Below are positions 8,447-14,236 of a DNA stretch of 16,797 nucleotides, one piece after another. A model generated the notes under the pieces. The model was not told where the DNA came from. It did no database searches and was given only the letters and a program-made list of their open reading frames with translations. Both the position numbers and the translations under genes were made by a program. Source of the stretch: Verrucomicrobiota bacterium (lineage in GTDB: Bacteria; Verrucomicrobiota; Verrucomicrobiia; Chthoniobacterales; Xiphinematobacteraceae); NCBI GenBank assembly GCA_003176035.1, contig PSRL01000185.1, positions 1 to 16,797 on the forward strand, written 5' to 3'. How positions within the stretch are numbered: position 1 is the first letter of the stretch; every line of letters begins with the position of its first letter.

Positions 8447-8614
8447 ATGTTGTGATATTATGCAATTTGTAGTGAAAAAAGGACGTGTTTGGACCCGGCC
8501 GCTTCTCAAAGGAACTAACGAAGTTATTACGGACTTCGTGCAATTTTTTTTGCAACTTATAGTACAAGAAGGACATTATTTGCACCATGTCACTTATCAG
8601 AAAAACCACCGAAG
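8447..8614 (+). other. sdhA-sdhB spacer with imperfect direct repeat
   Basis: The operon is interrupted by ~170 bp. A 24-nt unit at 8461-8484 recurs at 8551-8574 with 19 of 24 identities. Both copies begin TGCAA and end in AAGGAC, which looks like a ribosome binding sequence. A terminator-like hairpin lies between them (listed separately). The layout suggests a duplication or insertion. A 16-residue frame (8587-8637) overlaps the sdhB start and could be a leader peptide, with little support. Confidence 0.6.
8518..8551 (+). terminator. Terminator or attenuator between sdhA and sdhB
   Basis: ACGAAGT (8518-8524) pairs with ACTTCGT (8533-8539) around an 8-nt loop; after GCAA comes a run of eight T (8544-8551). 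This has the form of an intrinsic terminator of moderate strength. If it works, it would lower sdhB transcription relative to sdhCA, or act as a regulated attenuator. SdhA and SdhB are needed in 1:1 ratio, so partial read-through or a second promoter would be required. Confidence 0.5.
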
Positions 8615-9379
8615 TTGGATATGAATTTTCATCTTAAAGTTTGGCGACAGGCGAATTCCTCCGCAGCCGGAAAGATGGTTCCCTTTGAGGCAAAAAATAT
8701 TCCGGCAGAGGCTTCTTTTTTGGAAATGCTCGATATCGTCAATGAGGATCTGAATTCTCGCGGCGAAGAGCCCATCCAATTTGATCACGATTGTCGAGAA
8801 GGGATTTGTGGGACTTGTAGTTTGACGATTAATGGTGTGCCCCATGGGCCTGGGCGCGGCACCACTTGCCAGCTCTACATGCGTAAATTTCGGGATGGAG
8901 CCACCATCTACATAGAACCGTTCCGCGTAGGGGCATTTCCGATTATTCGGGATCTTTCCATCGATCGTTCCGCATTCGATCGCGTTATCCAAGCAGGCGG
9001 CTTTATCAGCGAACGTTGTGGCTCCGCACCGGATGCGAATAACATTCCTATTCCGAAACCTATTGTTGATTCCGCCATGGATGCCGCTGCCTGCATTGGC
9101 TGTGGTGCCTGTGCGGCAGCTTGCCCAAATAGCTCCGCGATGCTTTTCGTCTCTGCAAAGGTTGCGCATCTAGGTCTCTTGCCGCAAGGTCAGCCCGAAT
9201 CTAAACGCCGAGTTCTCAATATGGTTCACGCGATGGACGCAGAGGGCTTCGGAGGTTGCACGAATTTTTATGAGTGCGAAGCAGTTTGCCCTGCCAACAT
9301 TTCCGCCCAATTTATTGCCAGGATGAATCGTCGGTATACATCGGCTTCTCTGCAAAAAAGCATTGGTGCCATTTTATAA
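8615..9379 (+). CDS. sdhB: Succinate dehydrogenase iron-sulfur subunit (252-254 aa)
   Basis: It carries electrons from SdhA to the membrane quinone site through three Fe-S clusters. Ligands are all present (numbering from the TTG at 8615): [2Fe-2S] C60, C65, C68 and C85 in the N-terminal ferredoxin domain; [4Fe-4S]/[3Fe-4S] ligands C160, C163, C166 and C170 (CIGCGACAAACP) and C215, C221 and C225 (CTNFYECEAVCP). The wording is that of Bacteroidetes/Chlamydia-type SdhB, which pairs with the SdhA and SdhC found here. The frame can begin at TTG 8615 or ATG 8621; ATG 8621 is more likely because family members begin near ...FHLKVWRQ and ATG is the stronger start. Neither has a strong Shine-Dalgarno. 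The spacer before it is unusual. Confidence 0.95.
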   Translation: MDMNFHLKVWRQANSSAAGKMVPFEAKNIPAEASFLEMLDIVNEDLNSRGEEPIQFDHDCREGICGTCSLTINGVPHGPGRGTTCQLYMRKFRDGATIYIEPFRVGAFPIIRDLSIDRSAFDRVIQAGGFISERCGSAPDANNIPIPKPIVDSAMDAAACIGCGACAAACPNSSAMLFVSAKVAHLGLLPQGQPESKRRVLNMVHAMDAEGFGGCTNFYECEAVCPANISAQFIARMNRRYTSASLQKSIGAIL

Positions 9380-9389
9380 TTAATTCGTG

Positions 9390-9577
9390 CTATTTAGTTT
9401 AATCCTGAAAAAGGCGTTTGAGGAATGAGAAACCTGGTCGAAGAAGTTTTGGGAAAAAGGGTTCAAAAGCCTCTGCCGCCAAGACGCAGGAGGAAATGTA
9501 GCCTTACGCTACTCGACGACTGAGCAACGCAGGACGCCGGATGCTTTTCAGCTCTTTTTCAGGGTGTACTATTTAGT
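9390..9577. mobile_element. MITE-like element with inverted ends and 9-bp flanking direct repeat
   Basis: CTATTTAGT occurs at 9390-9398 and again at 9569-9577. Exactly 5 nt inside each copy lies one arm of a perfect 10-bp inverted repeat: CCTGAAAAAG (9404-9413) and CTTTTTCAGG (9554-9563). The body (9399-9568, 170 bp) has no convincing gene and contains a further small hairpin, GTAGC (9498-9502) with GCTAC (9508-9512). Symmetrical inverted ends bounded by a direct repeat is the form of a non-autonomous miniature transposon with a target-site duplication. A structured non-coding RNA closed by the same long-range stem is the alternative. Only one copy is in the window. Confidence 0.5.
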
Positions 9578-9627
9578 GTCTTGCAGGGCCTTTTAAAATA
9601 CTGCTTTTCTTTGTTGCTCCGAAAACA

Positions 9628-11028
9628 ATGAAAATCTTGATGGCCGCCAGTGAACTCCTCAGCGAAACAGAACGGTCAGCTTGCCTCGCTTTGTCGCGAG
9701 AACTCCACAAACTGAGCCACAAAGTCAGTATCGTTCTCCCCTTTTATCGATCGCTCTTAAAGGAAAAAAAAATTTATCCTAAATCCACTGGAGTACAATT
9801 TTCGGTTCCTATCGGCACGCAATATCTGCCGTGCGAAATTTTCGAGACCCATACAATTGACGGTATTCAGCTCCTATTTATAGGAAGAGACGAGTTCTTT
9901 GATCGGGAAGAGCCTGGCAGCGAGAGACACTATAATCATTCTGACAAATCCGCCTGTTTTGCGTTTTATGCCCGTTGTGTTATCCAGCTTGCACGGCGTA
10001 TTTCTCCCTTACCCGATATTATTCAATGTTATGACTGGCAAACCGCTCTGATACCGGCAATGGTAAAGGATGCAGGTCTACCTTTCAAAACGGTTCTCAG
10101 TATTTCTTCACTAGAAGACCAAGGAAATTTTTGGAGTCGTGACTTTGCATTTACAAACCTCCCCAAGCACTATTTTTCCGCTACGGGTTTGGAATTTTAT
10201 GGGAGTTTGAATTTCCTGAAAGGGGGCATCCTTTTTGCTGACGCCATCGTTCTTCCCAGTTCGCGCTATATGATAGAAGCTCAAAAACCTGAATATGGCT
10301 GTGGATTGGATGCCGTTCTACGGGAACATTCTCAAAAACTTCATGAAATTTGTGACGGAATCAGCTGCGATAAATCCATTGATAAATTTTATGGTGTCTC
10401 TCATCCCGCAGGCAAATCCAAGTGCTCCTCTGAGTTGCTCTCCTCATTACATCTGACTTCCTCCCCAAAAGGCCCCGTAATCACCGTAATCAGTCGGCTG
10501 TTAACCTCAGAAGGTGTTGCCATGCTTTTAGCTATCTTGGATCGCTTGCTTGCAGAAGACGTGCGAATCGTAGTGTTTGGCAGAAGCGGCGGATCTGATG
10601 TAGCATTGCGGGTTTTTGCTCACAGATACCGTTTCAAATTTGCTTACCTTCCGGAATCTGATGAGTCCACATTGCATCAGATTTTTACCGGAGCCGACAT
10701 TTTTCTCTCTCCCAGCGACCTCGAACTCGACGGAGCTACTCTTATGAAGAGCCTAAAATATGGAATAGTGCCGGTGATTCGAGCCTGTAGTGGATTTTAT
10801 CAATTTGTACAAGACTACGAACCCGCAAACAAAAGCGGCACAGGTTTTGTATTTTATGAAAATACGCCGGAAGCGTTTTTGGATGGCATTCGGCGCGCCC
10901 TCGAAATTTTTCAGAGTAAAGATCAATGGACCCAGCTAGTCTCCAGCATCCTGTCCCAGGACTTTTCTTGGCGTTTATCGGCCAAGAGTTTTGAGTCCGT
11001 TTACACCAACCTCGTCGGAGCGTTTTAG
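9628..11028 (+). CDS. Divergent glycogen synthase-like glycosyltransferase (GT5), probably altered or inactive
   Basis: The length (466 aa), the opening MKILMAASEL, the block NFLKGGILFADAIV (195-208) with PEYGCGLDAVLREHSQKLH (221-239) and the ending SGTGFVF (403-409) are clearly those of ADP-glucose-dependent glycogen/starch synthases (GlgA, two Rossmann domains). However, several key positions are changed. The N-terminal KTGGL glucosyl-nucleotide loop is replaced by ETERSA (13-18). The HDW-H site reads CYDWQTAL. The TIHN motif reads SISS. RLTxQKG reads RLLTSEG (290-296), keeping R290 but losing the lysine. EPCGLTQ reads ELDGATL (366-372), keeping the Glu. GGL in the C-domain reads SGF. The frame is intact. 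It may be a pseudoenzyme, a regulator of a second GlgA, or an enzyme with another substrate. No Shine-Dalgarno is evident at ATG 9628. Confidence 0.8.
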   Translation: MKILMAASELLSETERSACLALSRELHKLSHKVSIVLPFYRSLLKEKKIYPKSTGVQFSVPIGTQYLPCEIFETHTIDGIQLLFIGRDEFFDREEPGSERHYNHSDKSACFAFYARCVIQLARRISPLPDIIQCYDWQTALIPAMVKDAGLPFKTVLSISSLEDQGNFWSRDFAFTNLPKHYFSATGLEFYGSLNFLKGGILFADAIVLPSSRYMIEAQKPEYGCGLDAVLREHSQKLHEICDGISCDKSIDKFYGVSHPAGKSKCSSELLSSLHLTSSPKGPVITVISRLLTSEGVAMLLAILDRLLAEDVRIVVFGRSGGSDVALRVFAHRYRFKFAYLPESDESTLHQIFTGADIFLSPSDLELDGATLMKSLKYGIVPVIRACSGFYQFVQDYEPANKSGTGFVFYENTPEAFLDGIRRALEIFQSKDQWTQLVSSILSQDFSWRLSAKSFESVYTNLVGAF

Positions 11029-11034
11029 AAAGGA

Positions 11035-11100
11035 CCCACAACCGCAATTAAGGTTTCCGGAACACAGCCTGGCTCCAAAAGGGCGGCAACCTTTTGTGGG
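11035..11100 (+). other. Possible structured RNA segment downstream of the GlgA-like gene
   Basis: CCCACAA (11035-11041) pairs with TTGTGGG (11094-11100), and AAGGTT (11050-11055) pairs with AACCTT (11088-11093). The two 3' arms are contiguous and an 8-nt bulge lies on the 5' side. It begins a few bases after the stop codon at 11028. It could be a 3'-UTR fold or part of a non-coding RNA; no known riboswitch class is recognised. Confidence 0.3.
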
Positions 11101-11135
11101 TGAGAGCCCATTTGCCATAGGATGGTGTCGCTTAA

Positions 11136-11169
11136 GTTGGTCAGGTATCGCAGAGGATACCTGACCAAC
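11136..11169. repeat. Perfect 14-bp inverted repeat (34-nt palindrome)
   Basis: GTTGGTCAGGTATC (11136-11149) is followed by a 6-nt loop GCAGAG and its exact complement GATACCTGACCAAC (11156-11169). There is no T run on either side, so a simple intrinsic terminator is unlikely. It sits between two plus-strand genes, 160 bp after the GlgA-like stop and about 70 bp before the -10 box of the aminotransferase gene. Candidate roles are a REP-like dispersed repeat, a processing or protein-binding site, or a terminator without a U tract. Confidence 0.7.
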
Positions 11170-11240
11170 CTCGCTCGCTCCTGATCCTCTGTCATAATTG
11201 CTTCTCGCGCCGGCCTCCCTAGGTTTTAGGATAGGTGTTC

Positions 11241-11246
11241 TATAAT
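11241..11246 (+). promoter_or_regulatory. Candidate -10 box for the aminotransferase gene
   Basis: A perfect TATAAT lies 21 bp before the ATG at 11268. The -35 region (around 11218-11223) does not match the consensus, so an activator or another sigma preference would be needed. Between them is AAGGAC (11253-11258), a good Shine-Dalgarno 9 nt before the start. If this is the promoter, the leader is very short. Confidence 0.4.
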
Positions 11247-11267
11247 TAAAAAAAGGACACGCCGATA

Positions 11268-12653
11268 ATGTTGCCACAAGTCACTCTACCAATTCCGGGC
11301 CAGAAGTCCCAAGCGCTCGCTCGAAGACTTCATGCAGTGGAATCCCAAAATATAACTTATCTGGACGCCGAATTCCCAATTTTCTGGAAACGAGCGGGAG
11401 GGGTGAATGTTTGGGATGTTGATGACAATCGATTTCTCGACTTTACCTCGGCTTTCGGGGTGATGAGCTTGGGCCACGATTCACCACCCATTCGCCATGC
11501 TTTAGAGCAGCAAGCTTCGGAGCTTTGGCACGCCATGGGCGATGTCCATCCCTCCGAAAGAAAGGTGGAGCTTTGTGAAATGCTCAGCAAATTAACTTTT
11601 GAACGCTGGGGACTCGGCAGAGCCAAAACAATTCTTTGCAATTCGGGGTCTGAAAGTATTGAGGCTGCTCTGAAAACCGCCCTTCTTTACAATGGCAAAC
11701 CTGGCGTACTTTCTTTTACCGGAGGCTATCACGGTCTAGGTTATGGTGCCCTGGAAATCGGCGGAATTCCCTACTTCCGGAAACCTTTTGCACGGCAATT
11801 AGGTCGTTTCTCGATGCAGTTGCCGTATCCCTTCTGCTATCGCTGTCCTTTCGAGGTTCCCGACACCTTTCGACTGGAGGGTGAGCATTTCCCAAATTGT
11901 TCCAATTTTTGCTTAAAAAATCTGGAAAATCAAATTGAGGAAGCGATTGCCACGCGCAATATCGGCTGCATCTTAGTAGAGCCTATCCAGGCGCGAGGCG
12001 GAGAAGTTGCCCCCCCTCTTGACTTTCTCGTGCTTCTTCGTCGGATTTGCAACACCCACAAAATCCTTCTGATCTTGGATGAAATTTACACGGGTTTTAA
12101 CCGGACAGGACGTCTCTTTGCATGCGAACACAACAAAGTTGTACCCGACATGATTTGCCTAGGGAAAGCCCTCACCAATGGATTTCCTCTTTCTGTCTGT
12201 GTTGGGCGAAGCGATATTATGGACGCCTGGCCTCCTTCCACGGGGGAAGCTTTACATACAAGCACGTTTTTAGGGAATCCCCTGGGTTGCGCAATGGCGA
12301 TAGCATCTCTGCGGCAACATAGCGATCCTCAAACGGCAGCAAATGTCAGGAAAATGGGCCTCCTCCTGCGCGGCGCCTTGAAGGAGAGTCAACATCCCGC
12401 TATTGGGGATGTTCGAGGCATTGGACTTATGCTGGGAATAGAATTCATCAATGCTCAAAAAGCTCCTGATGCCAACCTCACAAACCAACTCATGAAATTT
12501 GCTCTACGGAAAGGGCTGATTTTTTTGGCCGGTTCCCCTGCTGGCAACGTGCTCTCCTTTGCTCCTCCCTTCGAAATTTCCGCAAAAGAAATCCATTTCG
12601 CGGTGAACTGCATTCAAGAATATCTGATATCCTTTGCGGGATCGCTTTCGTAA
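11268..12653 (+). CDS. Class III PLP-dependent aminotransferase (461 aa)
   Basis: A fold type I transaminase of the 4-aminobutyrate/acetylornithine/ornithine group (class III). Visible features: the PLP phosphate-binding NSGSES (125-130), GYHG (153-156) where an aromatic residue stacks on PLP, LILDEIYTGFNRTG with D271 bonding the pyridine nitrogen, and LGKALTNGFPLS with K300 as the Schiff-base lysine. An insertion with CYRC (190-193) and C-x3-C (211-215) matches a cysteine-containing loop seen in some family members and could bind a metal or be structural. Length is typical. AAGGAC and a TATAAT precede the start. The substrate cannot be read from the sequence; neighbours (GlgA-like gene, Dabb gene) do not help. 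Its last 40 bp overlap the oppositely directed Dabb gene. Confidence 0.9.
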   Translation: MLPQVTLPIPGQKSQALARRLHAVESQNITYLDAEFPIFWKRAGGVNVWDVDDNRFLDFTSAFGVMSLGHDSPPIRHALEQQASELWHAMGDVHPSERKVELCEMLSKLTFERWGLGRAKTILCNSGSESIEAALKTALLYNGKPGVLSFTGGYHGLGYGALEIGGIPYFRKPFARQLGRFSMQLPYPFCYRCPFEVPDTFRLEGEHFPNCSNFCLKNLENQIEEAIATRNIGCILVEPIQARGGEVAPPLDFLVLLRRICNTHKILLILDEIYTGFNRTGRLFACEHNKVVPDMICLGKALTNGFPLSVCVGRSDIMDAWPPSTGEALHTSTFLGNPLGCAMAIASLRQHSDPQTAANVRKMGLLLRGALKESQHPAIGDVRGIGLMLGIEFINAQKAPDANLTNQLMKFALRKGLIFLAGSPAGNVLSFAPPFEISAKEIHFAVNCIQEYLISFAGSLS

Positions 12654-12931
12654 TCTAGCGATAAGTGATCAACCACATGGGGCTTAATGATTTCTTCCAC
12701 GTATTTCACATGGTTCGCGTTCTTAGAATAAATCTCGAGTTTTTCCATGGAATCTACATCAATTCCCACAAAAAATGACCACTGATTCTTCGGATTGATC
12801 CTTTTTCCGCAGCGCACAGCTAATACTTCGGGAATGCGGAGAAGATAAATTCTTGTATCCCGCATCATAGATTCTACGGTTTTCTCGTCCACTTCCGGCC
12901 GTAATTTAAAGAGAACCAAATGGTGTACCAT
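12614..12931 (-). CDS. Dabb-domain (stress-responsive alpha/beta barrel) protein (105 aa)
   Basis: A short protein beginning MVHHLVLFKLRPEVDE, with FFVGIDVDSMEKLEIYSKNANHVKYVEEIIKP later. These match the small dimeric alpha/beta barrel Dabb family: N-terminal His followed by a beta strand, and a conserved H-x3-Y segment before the last strand. Bacterial members are mostly uncharacterised; some relatives are plant stress proteins or polyketide cyclases. It covers nearly the whole ~95-100-aa domain. The start lies 6 bp after the nuoA stop on the same strand, so it is probably co-transcribed and coupled, with no separate Shine-Dalgarno. Its 3' end overlaps the aminotransferase coding sequence by 40 bp in antisense. 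Function is unknown. Confidence 0.85.
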   Translation of the reverse strand: MVHHLVLFKLRPEVDEKTVESMMRDTRIYLLRIPEVLAVRCGKRINPKNQWSFFVGIDVDSMEKLEIYSKNANHVKYVEEIIKPHVVDHLSLDYESDPAKDIRYS

Positions 12932-12937
12932 CGGAAA

Positions 12938-13342
12938 TTACATCTGTCTTGTATTTAAGGGCATTCGTCGACCCCAATCCAACGCTCCCTTGCGGACAGC
13001 GTAGAAAAATCCAACCAATAGAATTCCGACAAAACTGAGACAACTCCAAAGCAACTGGGGGCCAAAATGATTTAAAAATCTCTGAAACACAACCGCCCAC
13101 GGATATAGAAAAATAATCTCGATATCGAAAAGCAGAAAAAGCATGGCCACGAGGTAAAATTTTACAGCAAAAGGCGGGCAATTTTTAGAATCCACAGACG
13201 TCACCCCGCATTCATAGGGAGCATCCTTCGTTCGATTGTGACGGCCCTTCTTGCCAAGCATAAAGCTAATGGCTAAAGCGAGCGAGGCAAATCCTACGGC
13301 TAGCAGGGCATGTAAAAGCACTGGAACATACTCTTTAAGCAT
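12938..13342 (-). CDS. nuoA: NADH-quinone oxidoreductase subunit A (134 aa)
   Basis: A small membrane subunit of respiratory complex I at the junction of the peripheral and membrane arms. Three membrane segments (residues ~8-29, 61-82, 97-116) are visible, with the family signatures APYECG (41-46; E44, C45) in the cytoplasmic loop and FYLVAMLFLLFDIEIIFLYPWA (62-83; D73, E75). Length is normal (~120-145 aa). nuoA usually begins a nuoABCD... operon. Here it is followed by a Dabb gene and then by a converging gene, so nuoB and the rest must be elsewhere. No Shine-Dalgarno at normal spacing: an AGAGG is 14 nt upstream. Confidence 0.95.
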   Translation of the reverse strand: MLKEYVPVLLHALLAVGFASLALAISFMLGKKGRHNRTKDAPYECGVTSVDSKNCPPFAVKFYLVAMLFLLFDIEIIFLYPWAVVFQRFLNHFGPQLLWSCLSFVGILLVGFFYAVRKGALDWGRRMPLNTRQM

Positions 13343-13465
13343 GAATCACTTATATACCTCTACTTGTTTAGGGCAAGACTCAACCAACTTTGTTGCCTTT
13401 TTTGAGTTCGGCGGAAGGCCAGGTGAATCAACCTCTTTTGCACCCGCAAACTAAGACAGGAGCAC

Positions 13466-13488
13466 CCGATAGCATCGGATTTTTTTTT
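13466..13488 (+). terminator. Intrinsic terminator pointing right, no plus-strand gene upstream
   Basis: CCGAT (13466-13470), loop AGC, ATCGG (13474-13478), then nine T (13480-13488). The form is a compact intrinsic terminator for plus-strand transcripts. The nearest upstream coding region is nuoA on the minus strand, so it may end an unannotated plus-strand RNA from 13343-13465 or stop antisense transcription. A weaker hairpin with T6 (GGCAA 13372-13376, TTGCC 13393-13397, T 13398-13403) precedes it. Confidence 0.6.
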
Positions 13489-13553
13489 AAATACCGTATT
13501 CGCAGGTAAGGTTCGTCTACCCTGTAAATTCCTTAAAAACCGTATGAAATTAG

Positions 13554-13994
13554 CTACTTCACCGCAAAATGAGGGTCTCCCGGTGTTAAAGCCTTCGATA
13601 AGGTCGCCAATCCCTTGTATTTTTTACCGCTTTTTTTGACCATCCCCCGCGAAACCAGGTTCTGAAGCTTTTCATACGCCCTAAGGCGCAGCATCTCTTC
13701 GCCACCACTTGCCGCATTTCGGGCACGAAGCCTTTCGTACACAATATCAAAGAGTTGCTTAAATTCGAAAGCAGAGCTCTTTGTTAAGAGCGCAGCAACG
13801 AGTTCTTCTGTGACTAGATCCGGAAGCCGACGGGAAAATGCACTTTTTCTTTGCATAACAGAGCCTAAATAGTCTACCAGCTTTTTTAAGAATATCCAGG
13901 GGGAATTTCTACCTAGTCCGGAATAAGTTCCATTTTTAGGAAAATTTGCAAAGACTTTCGTAAGTTGATTTATATCAATATGATTTAAAATCAA
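13554..13994 (-). CDS. Hypothetical protein with a probable winged-helix-like C-terminal part
   Basis: The longest frame starts at a TTG (13994) and gives 146 aa. An ATG at 13856 gives a 100-aa protein that begins just before the conserved-looking part (MQRKSAFSRRLPDL), so the real start may be there; neither start has a good Shine-Dalgarno. The C-terminal ~90 residues alternate amphipathic helices (EELVAALLTK, FKQLFDIVYERLRAR, LRLRAYEKLQNLVSRGMV) and end in a basic KKSGKKYKGLATL. This pattern of helices followed by a short strand-turn-strand recalls a small DNA-binding winged helix, but I cannot name a family. It stands alone between two plus-strand terminator-like hairpins. Confidence 0.6.
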   Translation of the reverse strand: MILNHIDINQLTKVFANFPKNGTYSGLGRNSPWIFLKKLVDYLGSVMQRKSAFSRRLPDLVTEELVAALLTKSSAFEFKQLFDIVYERLRARNAASGGEEMLRLRAYEKLQNLVSRGMVKKSGKKYKGLATLSKALTPGDPHFAVK

Positions 13995-14035
13995 GTCCTA
14001 GAAGGGATTTTCCGAGGAGGACTGACCGCCTGCCT

Positions 14036-14063
14036 GGGTATGTAGTACCCGAACGATTTTTTT
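14036..14063 (+). terminator. Terminator-like hairpin upstream of zwf
   Basis: GGGTA (14036-14040) and TACCC (14046-14050) form a 5-bp stem with a 5-nt loop, followed after 6 nt by seven T (14057-14063). It is oriented for plus-strand transcripts but lies beyond the 5' end of a minus-strand gene, so no coding transcript obviously needs it. It could insulate zwf from upstream transcription. GC-rich hairpins follow at 14070-14083 (CCGCT/AGCGG) and 14150-14163 (GGGCG/CGCCC). Confidence 0.4.
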
Positions 14064-14183
14064 CCGGCTCCGCTGGCGAGCGGCCCGTGTGAGTTGCTAG
14101 GGTCTGGGAGAGAGGTGCTAGTATTTTTGCGCTCTCAAAACAGCGGTGTGGGCGGCCCCGCCCTTAATTGTGGTGGCCGAAAC

Positions 14184-14213
14184 GTGACAAACCTATGGAT
14201 ATTACGCTATACT
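14184..14213 (+). promoter_or_regulatory. Candidate sigma-70-type promoter of zwf-glk
   Basis: GTGACA (14184-14189, 5 of 6 to TTGACA) is separated by 18 bp from TATACT (14208-14213, 5 of 6 to TATAAT). The expected transcription start near 14220 leaves a leader of only ~17 nt before the ATG at 14237, with no Shine-Dalgarno in it. Confidence 0.6.
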
Positions 14214-14236
14214 GACAGCAGTGATATAGATATTCT

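Noticed and set aside
8391..8609. 72-codon minus-strand frame across the sdhA-sdhB spacer
   Set aside because: Its apparent internal similarity is just the DNA direct repeat read in reverse; part lies in sdhA coding sequence.
9425..9523. 32-codon plus-strand frame with a nearby GAGG
   Set aside because: It lies inside the MITE-like element, the GAGG is only 2 nt from the ATG, and the Arg-rich product looks like translated repeat DNA.
9390..9577. SRP RNA, tmRNA or 6S RNA in this spacer
   Set aside because: The conserved SRP GGAAGG-AGCA loop and tmRNA ends are absent; the inverted ends with flanking direct repeats fit a small element better.
13251..13454. 67-codon plus-strand frame across the nuoA start
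   Set aside because: Mostly antisense to nuoA, no ribosome site, no motif; an RNA gene is a better explanation for the downstream terminator.
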